NCBI GenBank assembly: GCA_963785245.1
Contig: CAWAUO010000012.1
Span: forward strand, 124,001 to 188,000
Direction: 5' to 3'
Length of the DNA stretch: 64,000 nucleotides
From: JAHEEL01 sp963785245
Lineage (GTDB): Bacteria > Actinomycetota > Acidimicrobiia > Spongiisociales > UBA5794
The number at the start of each line of letters is the position of its first letter. The stretch's first letter is position 1. Made by a program: the position numbers and the translations under genes. Below the pieces are notes generated by a model. That model was not told the DNA's origin and did not search any database. It was given only the letters and a program-made list of their open reading frames with translations. Below, piece by piece: positions 17,563-26,979 of this stretch.

Positions 17563-18730
17563 GAACCAGGCCCATCGCGATCAGCAGGCCGGCCCCCAGG
17601 GAGGCGACGGTCTTCGGAAGACCGATGCGATCGATCAAGACGCCTCCAATCAGGAACCCGGAGATGCTTCCGAGAATGGCAACGTTGGTGACCCAGGCCG
17701 CCGACGTGGCGCGAACCCGGGTTGGGAACAGTTCTGCTCGCAAGGCACCGAGCGCCGGAGTGAGCATCGTTGCCCCCATGGTGGCGACGAAGATCGAGGC
17801 TGCAAGGAACCAACCCGAGTTCAGAAGGTAGAAGCCGACGCCACCGACGAGGCCGAGCGCAAGGGCGACGAGGGCGGTCGGACGTCGCCCCGTCCGATCC
17901 GCCATCCGGCCGCCGATGAGGAGGCCGAGCGCTCCGAGGCCGCTTGCTGCAATGAGGAGGAAGCGGGCTGCGCTCGCTTCCCATTCAAGATCGTTGATCA
18001 GCCGTTCGAGGACGAAATCGAAGGCCGGGGCCGAGAACGCCGCCACGAAGAATGAGACACCGGCGATCGGCCAGAAGTGCTTGCCGAGACCCATCCGGAG
18101 CGAGCTGATGAACCCGATCGGCTTGCCGGGCCGGTAGGCGCGGCTCTCCGGGAGGAAGCGCAGCAGCATCGGGACGGCCAACAGCCCGAGTCCGGCGAGA
18201 GCGAAGAGGATACGCCAGGCGGAGTCGGCCCGTTCGGCGATCGGGAGGAGCAGCAGTCCGGTTCCAACACCGAGCGAGCCGGCGAGTCCGTAGAGGCCCA
18301 TGCCGTAGGCGCGGATGGATGGACTCACCTCCTCAGCGAGTAGAACCATCCCGAGGGCGGCGATCGCAACAACTGCTACACGCACAACCGACTGCGCGAT
18401 CACGTAGGCGGCCGTGGCCGGGACAAATGCGGTAAGCAGGCTCCCGAGCGACATCAGGCTGAACGCGAGAAGCAGCGGCTTCTTGCGGCCTGTCCTATCG
18501 GCGACGATCGAGAACCCGACGGCGGTGAGCGATACGGCTCGGACGATGGCGAACACGACGCTCATGTTGCCTTCCGTGAGACCCAACGAGAGCCTGGCGT
18601 AGGGAAGGGTGTGTGCCATCTGGGCGCCGCCGTAGCCTGCGATGAAGGCGACGATTCCGAGCAGGAACACGATCCGGCGGTCGGTCGCCGAGAACGGGTT
18701 TGTGGGATTGAGGAATCGCGGAAGCGCCAT
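17483..18730 (-). CDS. MFS transporter
   Basis: A 415-residue major facilitator with twelve predicted helices. The loop 2-3 motif ADRTGRKKPLL and its second-half counterpart MADRTGRRPTAL are present, and FLPESRAY follows helix 6 as in the sugar/metabolite branch. The C-terminus PETKGMDL also resembles that branch. Substrate unknown. Its last 26 codons overlap the 3' end of the MATE gene on the other strand. Confidence 0.88.
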   Translation of the reverse strand: MALPRFLNPTNPFSATDRRIVFLLGIVAFIAGYGGAQMAHTLPYARLSLGLTEGNMSVVFAIVRAVSLTAVGFSIVADRTGRKKPLLLAFSLMSLGSLLTAFVPATAAYVIAQSVVRVAVVAIAALGMVLLAEEVSPSIRAYGMGLYGLAGSLGVGTGLLLLPIAERADSAWRILFALAGLGLLAVPMLLRFLPESRAYRPGKPIGFISSLRMGLGKHFWPIAGVSFFVAAFSAPAFDFVLERLINDLEWEASAARFLLIAASGLGALGLLIGGRMADRTGRRPTALVALALGLVGGVGFYLLNSGWFLAASIFVATMGATMLTPALGALRAELFPTRVRATSAAWVTNVAILGSISGFLIGGVLIDRIGLPKTVASLGAGLLIAMGLVLMLPETKGMDLVRARRSGSRTTTTES

Positions 18731-18858
18731 ACACGTTGCGGGGTGGGGGACGGGTCCCCGGGAGCCTACCGCCCGGGGAGCCGAAGTCCGACCGGGAACA
18801 AACGGCGCCGCGGTACCGTTGTGTCCGCCGAGGACATTCGGAGGTTGCCCTGACCGAA

Positions 18859-19599
18859 GTGAACCTGTTCGCTGCCGTGCTTGCAGGCGCCGCGTCGTTC
18901 CTTTCGCCGTGTGTTCTGCCGCTGTTGCCCGGGTACATCTCGTTGATGTCGGGGTACTCCATGCAGGAACTCTCCGAGGGCAACGTTTCGATGCGCCGCG
19001 TCGTCGGCATGACTGGGCTGTTCGTACTCGGGTTCACCTTGGTGTTCGTCGGCCTCGGCGCAACAGCGACATCGCTCTCTGCATGGCTCGCGAAGCCGAT
19101 CTTCAGTGTGATCGCCGGGTGGGTGATCGTCGCCATGGGTGTCTTCATCGCGGTGACGGCTGTGTGGACACCTTCCTGGCTGCTGCCGATCATGAGAGAG
19201 CGCCGCGTGGAGGCACATGGCGCTGGGCGCCTCGGCTACCTCGGCCCGCCGCTGATGGGCGCAGCGTTTGCGTTCGGATGGACGCCGTGCATTGGCCCGT
19301 TTCTGGCATCAGCGCTTCTGCTCGGGTCGACATCGGACACCGTCTGGCAGGGAATGCTCGTCCTGCTGTTCTACTCGCTCGGTCTCGGCATCCCGTTCCT
19401 GCTGACGTCATTGTTGCTGGCGAAGGCGTTCTCGGCGTTTGACTGGGTGAAGCGCCACTTCACGGCCATCACCGTCTTCTCGGGTGTGGCTCTCGCGATC
19501 TTCGGCCTGATGATGGTCACCGGCCAGGTGGTGAAGCTCTCCGGCTACTTCGCGGACCTGCTCGAGTGGGCAGGCCTGAGTCGCCTCACCGAGTCCTGA
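18859..19599 (+). CDS. ccdA: CcdA/DsbD-like thiol-disulfide membrane protein
   Basis: A six-helix membrane protein, about 246 residues, that passes electrons across the membrane for cytochrome c maturation or other extracytoplasmic disulfide reduction. The two redox Cys residues are in family context: SFLSPCVLPLLPGY near the N-terminus and GWTPCIGP near residue 145. The start is uncertain. GTG 18859 is used; CTG 18850 has better spacing from the CGGAGG at 18838-18843, and a one-base indel here cannot be excluded. A TACCGT -10-like hexamer lies at 18814-18819. ResB and CcsA partners are not in the window; the small cytochrome c at 23.3 kb is a possible client. Confidence 0.85.
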   Translation: MNLFAAVLAGAASFLSPCVLPLLPGYISLMSGYSMQELSEGNVSMRRVVGMTGLFVLGFTLVFVGLGATATSLSAWLAKPIFSVIAGWVIVAMGVFIAVTAVWTPSWLLPIMRERRVEAHGAGRLGYLGPPLMGAAFAFGWTPCIGPFLASALLLGSTSDTVWQGMLVLLFYSLGLGIPFLLTSLLLAKAFSAFDWVKRHFTAITVFSGVALAIFGLMMVTGQVVKLSGYFADLLEWAGLSRLTES

Positions 19600-19638
19600 G
19601 GGCAAGCGGGGGGAGCACCACCGCGTCACGAACCGTCC

Positions 19639-19644
19639 TAACGT
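19639..19644 (+). promoter_or_regulatory. -10 hexamer of trpE, leaderless type
   Basis: TAACGT ends 6 nt before ATG 19651. No attenuator leader peptide fits in the 51-bp gap after ccdA. Confidence 0.45.
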
Positions 19645-19650
19645 GATCGC

Positions 19651-21138
19651 ATGCAGATCTCGTTGACGAAACAGCGGTTCCTCGAACTCGCCGAAGCCCA
19701 CACCGTCGTTCCGGTCGCCGTCGAGGTGCTCGGCGATCGTGAGACGCCGGTCTCGGTCTTCGAAGCCCTCGTGGGTGATGACGACGGCTTCCTCCTCGAG
19801 TCCGTGGAGGGTGGCGAGCGCTGGGCTCGTTGGTCGTTCGTCGGATGGGACCCCTCCTTCACGGTGGTGGCCCGCGACGGAGTGACCGAAGCCATCGGCG
19901 CCGATATCGATCTTCCTGACGGTGATCCACTTCAGGTTCTCGAAGGATTACTCGGCCGCTATCGCGCTCCCGATGGCGAGGCGTGTGGATTCCCCGGCGG
20001 CGTCCCTCCACTGCACGGTGGGTTCGTCGGATACCTCGCCTACGACGCGGTACGGTACGTCGAAACGCTCCCGAATCGGCCGGGAGACGACCGGAACCTC
20101 CCCGAGATGGTATGGCATGTCGGCGGCGCCCTCGCCGCCATCGACCGATTCCGGGACACCATCCTCATCATCCGAAACGTCATCATCGGCGCCGATCCTG
20201 GCGCCGCGTACGACGAGGCCCTGGTGGCCATCGAGCGCGACATCGGCCGACTCGCTGGAGCGACGCGACGCTCACCGGGCGTGCGACCCGCGTTCGACCT
20301 CACCACCGCCGGCCAGCCGAACACATCGCAGCCCGACTTCGAGGCAGCGGTTCGCCGCTCGATCGAGTACATCAACGCCGGCGACGCGTTTCAGATCGTC
20401 CCGTCCATTCGGTTCGACGTCGAATTCGACGGCGACGCCTTCTCGGTCTACCGGGCGCTGCGGTTGGTGAACCCGTCGCCGTTCATGTACTTCGTCCGCC
20501 AGGGATCGGTCTCGATCGCCGGATCGTCGCCGGAGCTGATGACGAGGGTCCGCGACGGCATCGCGTATAGCCGGCCGATTGCCGGCACCCGACCCAGAGG
20601 TGAAACACCAGAGGCCGACGCTGCGCTCGAGACCGAGTTGCTCGCCGACCCGAAGGAGCGTGCCGAGCACGTCATGCTGATCGACCTGGCGCGGAACGAC
20701 CTGGGCCGAGTGTGCGAGTTCGGAACCGTCACCGTCGACGACCTGATGGTCATCGAGCGCTACTCGCACGTTATGCACATCGTGTCCGGCGTGTCGGGCG
20801 TGGTGCGGGAAGGGCTGAGCCCGGTGGACGTACTCCGTGCCACGTTCCCCCATGGAACGGTCTCTGGAGCCCCGAAGATCCGAGCGATGGAGATCATCGA
20901 CGAACTGGAGCCGACGGCACGCGGCCCCTACGCCGGCGCGATCGGCTACCTGGACTTCTCGGGGAGCCTCGACACGGCGATCGGGCTCCGCACGATGGTG
21001 TCGGACGGGAATCGCGCATGGATCCAAGCCGGTGCCGGGATTGTCGCCGACAGCGACCCCGCCGCCGAGTATCGAGAATGTGTGAACAAGGCGGCGGCCG
21101 TTCTCACCGCGATCGCGGCCGCCCCGCAGCTGAGATGA
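19651..21138 (+). CDS. trpE: Anthranilate synthase component I
   Basis: Converts chorismate to anthranilate with the glutamine amidotransferase TrpG, the first step of tryptophan synthesis. It has 495 residues, normal length. LLES near residue 48 is the element that binds feedback-inhibiting tryptophan. The chorismate-binding core is complete: PIAGTRPRGETPEAD, LIDLARNDLGRV, FPHGTVSGAPKIRAMEII and QAGAGIVADSDP. A leaderless-type promoter sits directly upstream. Four non-contiguous trp genes follow after a two-component system; trpG and trpD are absent from the window. Confidence 0.96.
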   Translation: MQISLTKQRFLELAEAHTVVPVAVEVLGDRETPVSVFEALVGDDDGFLLESVEGGERWARWSFVGWDPSFTVVARDGVTEAIGADIDLPDGDPLQVLEGLLGRYRAPDGEACGFPGGVPPLHGGFVGYLAYDAVRYVETLPNRPGDDRNLPEMVWHVGGALAAIDRFRDTILIIRNVIIGADPGAAYDEALVAIERDIGRLAGATRRSPGVRPAFDLTTAGQPNTSQPDFEAAVRRSIEYINAGDAFQIVPSIRFDVEFDGDAFSVYRALRLVNPSPFMYFVRQGSVSIAGSSPELMTRVRDGIAYSRPIAGTRPRGETPEADAALETELLADPKERAEHVMLIDLARNDLGRVCEFGTVTVDDLMVIERYSHVMHIVSGVSGVVREGLSPVDVLRATFPHGTVSGAPKIRAMEIIDELEPTARGPYAGAIGYLDFSGSLDTAIGLRTMVSDGNRAWIQAGAGIVADSDPAAEYRECVNKAAAVLTAIAAAPQLR

Positions 21139-21149
21139 CTTAGGGGCAT

Positions 21150-21179
21150 TTCACCGTCTCCTTACCCTTCTCATACATG
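21150..21179 (+). promoter_or_regulatory. Possible promoter of the two-component system
   Basis: TTCACC (21150-21155) and TACATG (21174-21179) are 18 bp apart in the 79-bp gap after trpE. This would allow the regulator pair, and perhaps the downstream trp genes, to be transcribed apart from trpE. Confidence 0.3.
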
Positions 21180-21217
21180 GCGGCGCGATCCTTCGGTCAG
21201 ACACAGGCGAGGTGGTC

Positions 21218-21892
21218 ATGACCGACGGGGGCATCGTGCTGCTCATCGAGGACGAGCCAGAGATTGCGGACTTGCTCCGAATGGCCTTCGAGCGTGAGGG
21301 CTTCCGCCTCGTCCACGCTACGGATGGAGAAACGGGACTCGCACGGATGCGCGACCGGGACCCACGGGCGGTGCTCCTCGACGTCGGTCTGCCGGGGATC
21401 GACGGATTCGAGGTCTGCCGGCGGGTCAGAGCCGTCTCAGACGTGCCCGTCATCATGCTGACGGCTCGAGACACCGAGATCGACGCGATCGTCGGCCTTG
21501 AGATCGGAGCTGATGACTACGTGACCAAGCCGTTCTCGGTCCGCGAATTGGTGGCTCGCGTCAAGGCCGTGCTCAGGCGCAGCGAGGAGACCCCGGTCTC
21601 GCGTACCGTGATCCACATCGATGACTTCGTGATCGACGGCGGCCGGCGCGAGGTCACCCTTCCCGACGAAAGCGTGGTCCGGCCGACCGCCCGCGAGTTC
21701 GATCTTCTCTGGTACCTGGCGGAACACGCCGGCCTCGTGCTCTCTCGTGACCAGATCCTCGAGGCCGTGTGGGGCTACGACTACTTCGGCGAGACACGCA
21801 CGGTCGATGTCCACATCCGGCAACTCCGCAAGAAACTCGAAGGGATCCCCCTCGAGACCATCTGGGGCGTCGGGTACCGCGTCGACGCATGA
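21218..21892 (+). CDS. OmpR/PhoB-family response regulator
   Basis: A 224-residue regulator: receiver domain (about residues 5-118) with acidic pocket LIEDEPEIAD, phospho-acceptor Asp in LLDVGLPGIDGFE and the Lys of KPFSVRELVAR, followed by a winged-helix DNA-binding domain (about 128-222) with RDQILEAVWGYDYFGETRTVDVH. The start is ATG 21218 after an AGGCGAGG ribosome site. The sensor kinase gene follows 13 bp downstream. The signal and target genes are unknown. Confidence 0.92.
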   Translation: MTDGGIVLLIEDEPEIADLLRMAFEREGFRLVHATDGETGLARMRDRDPRAVLLDVGLPGIDGFEVCRRVRAVSDVPVIMLTARDTEIDAIVGLEIGADDYVTKPFSVRELVARVKAVLRRSEETPVSRTVIHIDDFVIDGGRREVTLPDESVVRPTAREFDLLWYLAEHAGLVLSRDQILEAVWGYDYFGETRTVDVHIRQLRKKLEGIPLETIWGVGYRVDA

Positions 21893-21905
21893 GCGGACGC
21901 TTTCC

Positions 21906-23294
21906 ATGACGCGCCACATCGCCATCTGGACCGTAGGGATCGCCGTTGCCATGCTCGTTGTCGGTCTGGCCGGCGTCGGGTACGTGAACCGCGTGTTGCG
22001 GGCCGAGGCGCAGGAGGAGTTGTTCCGGCAGGCCGAAGCCACCGGTCGACTGGTTGAAGGCGCGCTCGCCGACGTCGGGCGCAACCCCGGTGCTGGGATC
22101 GAGGGTCCGTTGCAGGCCGTCCGCAGCGAGGCGGTTCGTGTGCTCGAGCGGGCCCGTGTCGTCGGCGGCCATGATGTGGTTGAGGCCGTGCTCGTGACAC
22201 CGGTCCGGACCTTCCCGCTGTCGCGAGATCAGGACCTTGTCAGGCTCCTCCCCCCCGATCTCGAAGAGCGCGAAGCATTGACGCTCGAGGTCGACGGCAT
22301 CGAGATGCTTGCGACGGTCCAACACGTGCCGTTGGGAGCGAGCGAGATCGTTGTAGCGATCGGCCGATCTGCACCGCTGCTGCCCGCCCGCGAGATGACC
22401 CGGGCGTTGCTGCTTGCCGTCGTGGTGGGCGTCGTTCTGGTCGTGGTGTTCGGATCAACGCTCGCCCAGTGGATCCGGCAGCGCCTCGCGGGGCTCCAGA
22501 ACGCTTCACACCGGATCGCGAACGGGGATCTCGCGGCACGGGCCCCCGTCGATGGCGACGATGCGATCGCCACCGTCTCGGTTGCCTTCAACGACATGGC
22601 AGAGCATCTTGAGTCGACGCGGGACAGGGAGCGGCAGTTCCTGATGAGCATCGGACACGACCTGCGGACACCGCTGACGACCATCCGGGGCTATGCCGAG
22701 GCGCTCGACGTGGGAGCGGTTGGGTCGGAGGATGCCGAACGTGTCGCTGCGGTGCTCCACGCCCAGACCGATCGTCTCACGCGGCTCGTTGAAGATGTGA
22801 TGCTCCTCGCCAGGATCGAGGCGCGCGAGTTCACGCTCCGTCCCGAGCACATCGACGTTGCGTCCCACCTCGGCGGCGTGGTCGACACCTACCGCACGCG
22901 TGCCGACGATGTGGGGGTGGCGATCGAATACCGATCCAGCGGAGCGAGCTACGCAACCGTTGATCCAGACAGGCTCGGCCAGGTGTGCAGCAATCTCGTC
23001 GAAAACGCGCTGCGGTATACGCCAGAGGGGGGAACGGTCACGGTCGTTGTCGATGTTGGCAACGAGGTGATTCGCCTGACGGTGGCCGACACCGGCTCCG
23101 GTATCGAATCATCTGATGTCGGCCATGTGTTCGACCGATTGTACGTGGCGGAGCGTTACCGCCCCGTACGCCCGGACGGGAGTGGCCTGGGCCTGACGAT
23201 CGTCCGCGAGCTCGTCGAAGCGATGGGCGGCGCGGTGAGCGTCGAGAGCGATCCGGGGGAGGGGACCCGGTTCTTCGTGGATCTCGCGCTGTAG
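21906..23294 (+). CDS. HAMP-type sensor histidine kinase
   Basis: A 462-residue membrane kinase partnered with the regulator just upstream. It has an N-terminal helix (about residues 5-28), an extracytoplasmic sensor of about 125 residues without a recognised fold, a second helix (about 160-182), HAMP, a HisKA domain with the phospho-His in SIGHDLRTPLTTIRGY, and HATPase_c with N box ENALRYTPEGG and G box DGSGLGLTIV. Start ATG 21906. The cytochrome c gene follows 26 bp later, so a redox or respiratory cue is conceivable but not shown. Confidence 0.92.
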   Translation: MTRHIAIWTVGIAVAMLVVGLAGVGYVNRVLRAEAQEELFRQAEATGRLVEGALADVGRNPGAGIEGPLQAVRSEAVRVLERARVVGGHDVVEAVLVTPVRTFPLSRDQDLVRLLPPDLEEREALTLEVDGIEMLATVQHVPLGASEIVVAIGRSAPLLPAREMTRALLLAVVVGVVLVVVFGSTLAQWIRQRLAGLQNASHRIANGDLAARAPVDGDDAIATVSVAFNDMAEHLESTRDRERQFLMSIGHDLRTPLTTIRGYAEALDVGAVGSEDAERVAAVLHAQTDRLTRLVEDVMLLARIEAREFTLRPEHIDVASHLGGVVDTYRTRADDVGVAIEYRSSGASYATVDPDRLGQVCSNLVENALRYTPEGGTVTVVVDVGNEVIRLTVADTGSGIESSDVGHVFDRLYVAERYRPVRPDGSGLGLTIVRELVEAMGGAVSVESDPGEGTRFFVDLAL

Positions 23295-23320
23295 CCCTCC
23301 AGCGACGGCATACTCGCCCG

Positions 23321-23626
23321 ATGCGAATCTTCGTCGCCACGATCGCGTCCGCTCTGCTCATCATCGCGGGATGCTCCGGCCCGGATGCCGCCACGTTCGG
23401 CGGCGAGCTGTACTCGTCGGCGTGCGCCCACTGCCACGGCAGCGGTCTCGCTGGTGGCATCGGACCCGCCCTCGGGCCGGGATCGAACGCGGTGAACCTC
23501 ACCGATCAGCAGATTGTCGACGTCATCCGCATCGGACCGGGGGCGATGACATCATTCGGCGATCGTTTCAGTCAAGATCAGCTGGACAGCCTGGTTGACT
23601 ACCTTCGCGCGCAGCAGGGGGCGTAG
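23321..23626 (+). CDS. Small lipoprotein c-type cytochrome
   Basis: A 101-residue secreted single-haem cytochrome. The signal peptide ends in a lipobox (LLIIAGC), predicting a lipid-anchored protein outside the membrane. The haem site is CAHCH at about residues 36-40, and the likely sixth ligand is the Met of GAMTSFG. It could carry electrons to a terminal oxidase. CATACT ends 6 nt before ATG 23321, so it may have its own leaderless start. It lies between the histidine kinase and trpC, an unusual place. Confidence 0.88.
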   Translation: MRIFVATIASALLIIAGCSGPDAATFGGELYSSACAHCHGSGLAGGIGPALGPGSNAVNLTDQQIVDVIRIGPGAMTSFGDRFSQDQLDSLVDYLRAQQGA

Positions 23627-23632
23627 GTACTC

Positions 23633-24406
23633 ATGATGCTCGACCGCATACTCACCGATGCAAAGGTGCGGAGCGACGCCTCCGTTGGCCGGCGCTCCGA
23701 GTTCGAGCGGGCGGCCGCTGGGGCGGCTCCGGCCAGAGGCTTTGCAATAGCCCTGGCGCGCCCCGGACTCTCGGTCGTGGCCGAGGTGAAGCGCCGGTCG
23801 CCGTCCCGCGGTATCCTCGCCGCCGGACTCGACGCCGTCGACCAGGCCCTGATCTACGAGGCAGCGGGAGCGAGGGCTGTCAGCGTGCTCACCGAACCGC
23901 GCTACTTCGATGGGTCCCTCGAGGACCTCGTGGCGGTCAGGGATGCGGTCTCGATTCCGGTGCTGCGCAAGGACTTCCTGATCGAGCCGGCTCAGGTGTG
24001 GGAGGCGCGGGCTGCCGGGGCGGACGCCATCCTGCTGATCGTGGCCGCGCTCGAATCCGACCGGCTCACCGAGATGATCGACGCGGCCTCGGACGCCGGC
24101 CTCGACGCACTTGTCGAGGTGCACAACGCCGAAGAGGCATCCATTGCTCGCGCAGCCGGTGCAGCGCTCGTCGGCGTCAACAACCGGAACCTCGCGACGT
24201 TCGTCACCGACCTCGCAGTTGCCGAAGGACTCGCGCCCCTGGTCCAAGCCGATGACGTCGTATCCGTCGCCGAGAGCGGAATTCACAGCTCCGAAGACGC
24301 AAGGCGTATGAGCGAGGCCGGGTACGACGCCATCCTCGTTGGGGAGGCCCTCGTGGTCGCCGATGACCCGGCAGCGGCGCTCCGGCTCCTGATCGGCGCC
24401 TCATGA
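23633..24406 (+). CDS. trpC: Indole-3-glycerol phosphate synthase
   Basis: Closes the indole ring in tryptophan synthesis (CdRP to indole-3-glycerol phosphate). A 257-residue TIM barrel with family motifs VVAEVKRRSPSRG, VLRKDFLIEPAQVWEA, GVNNRNLATF and AESGIHSSEDA. The start is ATG 23633 (a second ATG follows at once), 6 bp after the cytochrome gene. It overlaps trpF by 4 bp. Confidence 0.96.
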   Translation: MMLDRILTDAKVRSDASVGRRSEFERAAAGAAPARGFAIALARPGLSVVAEVKRRSPSRGILAAGLDAVDQALIYEAAGARAVSVLTEPRYFDGSLEDLVAVRDAVSIPVLRKDFLIEPAQVWEARAAGADAILLIVAALESDRLTEMIDAASDAGLDALVEVHNAEEASIARAAGAALVGVNNRNLATFVTDLAVAEGLAPLVQADDVVSVAESGIHSSEDARRMSEAGYDAILVGEALVVADDPAAALRLLIGAS

Positions 24407-25011
24407 CCTGGGTGAAGGTGTGCGGCCTCACCCGGGATTCGGACGTTGCTGCGGCGGTTGACGCCGGCGCCGACGCCCTGGGGTTCGTCCTCGCTCAGGC
24501 TTCACCGAGGTGCATCAGCATCGAGCGTGCGGCCGAACTGATGGATGGCGTGCCGGCGTTGCGGGTTCTGCTGACGGTCGATGCGTCGGTTGATGCGGCC
24601 GCGGCAGCCGTAGGTCGGACTGGCGCGGACGGCCTCCAGCCGTACGGCGGCGATGCCGCCGACGTGGCAGCCTGGGGCCAGGCCAATGGGATGCTCGTTC
24701 TCCGCTCGTTGCGCCGGGATGCCGCGGGATCATGGGGCGAGGCAGCGGTCCCCGCAGGTCAGATCCCCCTGCTCGACTCGGCAACGGGTACCGACCTCGG
24801 GGGGACCGGAGTGCCGCTCGAGTGGGATGATGTGCAGCGGCCCGGGCGACGGTTCGTGCTCGCCGGCGGACTCAACCCGACCAATGTCGCGACCGCGATC
24901 GCAGCCCTGAGTCCGTGGGGCGTCGATGCCTCCTCCGGCCTGGAGTCGACGCCTGGCGTCAAGGACACCGCTAGGGTCGCCGCCTTCGTAGAGGAGGCGA
25001 AGCGCCAATGA
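24403..25011 (+). CDS. trpF: Phosphoribosylanthranilate isomerase
   Basis: Performs the Amadori rearrangement of phosphoribosylanthranilate to CdRP. A 202-residue TIM barrel with the catalytic Cys in KVCGLTRD, the general-acid Asp region LLDSATGTDLGGTG and the phosphate-binding LAGGLNPTNV and VDASSGLE. It is coupled on both sides: ATGA overlaps with trpC (24403-24406) and with trpB (25008-25011). Some Actinobacteria lack trpF and use the dual enzyme PriA; this organism has a dedicated trpF. Confidence 0.95.
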   Translation: MTWVKVCGLTRDSDVAAAVDAGADALGFVLAQASPRCISIERAAELMDGVPALRVLLTVDASVDAAAAAVGRTGADGLQPYGGDAADVAAWGQANGMLVLRSLRRDAAGSWGEAAVPAGQIPLLDSATGTDLGGTGVPLEWDDVQRPGRRFVLAGGLNPTNVATAIAALSPWGVDASSGLESTPGVKDTARVAAFVEEAKRQ

Positions 25012-26174
25012 TCGGACCCGACGAACGAGGACGTTTCGGAGCGTATGGCGGTCGCTACGCGCCCGAGACGCTCATGCCCGCCCTCGAAGAACTCGAGCAG
25101 GCATTCGAGGCGGCCTGGAACGACCGCGAGTTCCGGGCTGAGCTCGCGGAACTCCTCGACACGTACGTCGGACGGCCGACGCCGGTCTATCACGCACGGC
25201 GCCTCTCGGAACAGCTCGGATTCGATCTCTGGCTCAAGCGGGAGGATCTGGCGCATACCGGTGCGCACAAGATCAACAACACGATGGGTCAGGCCCTGCT
25301 CGCCAAGCGGATGGGGAAGCTTCGAGTGATCGCCGAGACGGGTGCCGGTCAGCACGGCGTTGCGACTGCGACGGCGTGCGCGCTGCTCGGTCTCGATTGC
25401 GCGGTCTACATGGGCGTGAAGGACATCGAGCGTCAGGCCCTGAACGTCTATCGCATGGAGCTCCTCGGCGCCGAAGTGATCCCCGTCGAGTCGGGAGCGG
25501 GCACCCTCAAGGACGCCGTCTCCGAGGCGATGCGTGATTGGGTCGGCAGCGTCGAGAACACCCACTACATCATCGGATCGGTCGTCGGTCCGCACCCCTA
25601 CCCCTGGATGGTCCGTGAACTGCAACGCGTGATCGGCGATGAGATGCACGAGCAACTGCATGGCACTGCCGAACCCGACGTGGTGGTGGCGTGCGTCGGA
25701 GGCGGTTCGAACAGCATCGGAGCGTTTGCCACGTACATCGAAGACGACGTCGAACTCGTCGGCGTCGAAGCCGGAGGGTTCGGTCTCGACACCGGCATGC
25801 ACGGCGCGTCGTTGATCGCCGGAACGCCCGGTGTGATCCATGGCTCGTTCACCTATCTCCTGCAGGACGACGAGGGGCAGGTGCTCGAAGCCCACTCGAT
25901 CAGCGCCGGTCTCGACTATCCGGGGGTCGGGCCCGAGCATGCGGCGTACCAGGACGCCGGCATCGTGCGGTACGAATCGGTAACGGACGAAGAGGCCGTC
26001 GCGGCCCTCCACCTGTTGTCCCGCACCGAGGGGATCATCCCGGCGTTGGAATCGGCGCATGCCATCGCCTGGGTCGTCCGCGAGTCGGCAGAACTGATCG
26101 GCAAGACGGTGGCGGTGGTGCTCTCCGGGCGCGGTGACAAGGACGTGATGGAAGTTGCGGCTCTCGATGACTGA
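25008..26174 (+). CDS. trpB: Tryptophan synthase beta chain
   Basis: PLP enzyme that condenses indole with serine; partner of TrpA in the alpha2-beta2 complex. It has 388 residues. The PLP Lys is in GAHKINNTMGQAL, with ETGAGQHGVATATA and the phosphate loop GGGSNSIGAF also present. It starts at ATG 25008, overlapping trpF, and ends within the start region of trpA. This is the standard TrpB1 type that pairs with TrpA. Confidence 0.97.
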   Translation: MIGPDERGRFGAYGGRYAPETLMPALEELEQAFEAAWNDREFRAELAELLDTYVGRPTPVYHARRLSEQLGFDLWLKREDLAHTGAHKINNTMGQALLAKRMGKLRVIAETGAGQHGVATATACALLGLDCAVYMGVKDIERQALNVYRMELLGAEVIPVESGAGTLKDAVSEAMRDWVGSVENTHYIIGSVVGPHPYPWMVRELQRVIGDEMHEQLHGTAEPDVVVACVGGGSNSIGAFATYIEDDVELVGVEAGGFGLDTGMHGASLIAGTPGVIHGSFTYLLQDDEGQVLEAHSISAGLDYPGVGPEHAAYQDAGIVRYESVTDEEAVAALHLLSRTEGIIPALESAHAIAWVVRESAELIGKTVAVVLSGRGDKDVMEVAALDD

Positions 26175-26979
26175 CAACGGAAGGCAGCGACTCCGGCAGT
26201 TGTTCGACGGTGTCCGGGCTGAAGGACGCACCGCGCTGCTGCCATTCCTCACGGCAGGATTGCCCGACCAGGCAACGTCGGTCGCTCTCTTCGAGGCCAT
26301 GGCGGAAGCCGGAGCCGATGGGTTCGAGATCGGCATCCCGTACAGCGATCCGCTGATGGACGGTCCGGTCATTGCCGAAGCAGGCGCCCTCTCGCTGGCG
26401 GCCGGCACGACGACGGCGACCTCGTTCGAGATCGCCGAAGCGGTGTTCGCATCGACGGGGAAACCCATCTTGCTCATGACGTATACGAACCCGGTGCTGC
26501 ACTTCGGGATCGAAGCGTTCATGGATCGGGCCATCGAAAGCGGTGCGGCCGGCCTGATCATCGCGGATCTTCCCGTCGAGGAATCGGCGCCGTTCATCAA
26601 TGCTGCAGCGACCGCCGGTCTTGGAATGGCGCTGTTCGCTGCGCCGACCACGAGCGACGATCGTCTCGCGAAGATCGCAGATGCTCGCCCCTCGTTCATC
26701 TACGGAGTCGCATCTCTCGGCGTCACTGGTGAGCGGGCCGAACTGTCCGGACGGGGGAGCGTTCTCGCCGATCGAATCCGCGCTATCTCGGACGTACCGC
26801 TGGTGATGGGCGTTGGGATCTCGACACCCGAGCAAGCCGCGTCGGCTGCTGCCAACGCCGATGGAATCATCGTGGGCAGCGCGCTCGTGCGGCGGGTGCT
26901 TGATGCTCCGGATCCACGGACGGCGGTTTCGTCGGTCGGTGACGCGGTACGTGCTCTCGCTGCGGCATTGAGGGATTAG
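26167..26979 (+). CDS. trpA: Tryptophan synthase alpha chain
   Basis: Cleaves indole-3-glycerol phosphate to indole, which is channelled to TrpB. A 270-residue TIM barrel with PFLTAGLPD, the catalytic Glu in FEIGIPYSDPLMDGP, the catalytic Asp in IADLPVEES and the phosphate loop GVGIST. ATG 26167 overlaps the trpB stop (8 bp); an in-frame TTG at 26155 is possible but less likely. Last gene of the trp run. Confidence 0.96.
   Translation: MTDNGRQRLRQLFDGVRAEGRTALLPFLTAGLPDQATSVALFEAMAEAGADGFEIGIPYSDPLMDGPVIAEAGALSLAAGTTTATSFEIAEAVFASTGKPILLMTYTNPVLHFGIEAFMDRAIESGAAGLIIADLPVEESAPFINAAATAGLGMALFAAPTTSDDRLAKIADARPSFIYGVASLGVTGERAELSGRGSVLADRIRAISDVPLVMGVGISTPEQAASAAANADGIIVGSALVRRVLDAPDPRTAVSSVGDAVRALAAALRD

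Noticed and set aside
24759..26699. A 646-codon open frame antisense to trpF-trpB-trpA
   Set aside because: It spans three well-supported genes on the other strand and shows no recognisable domain.
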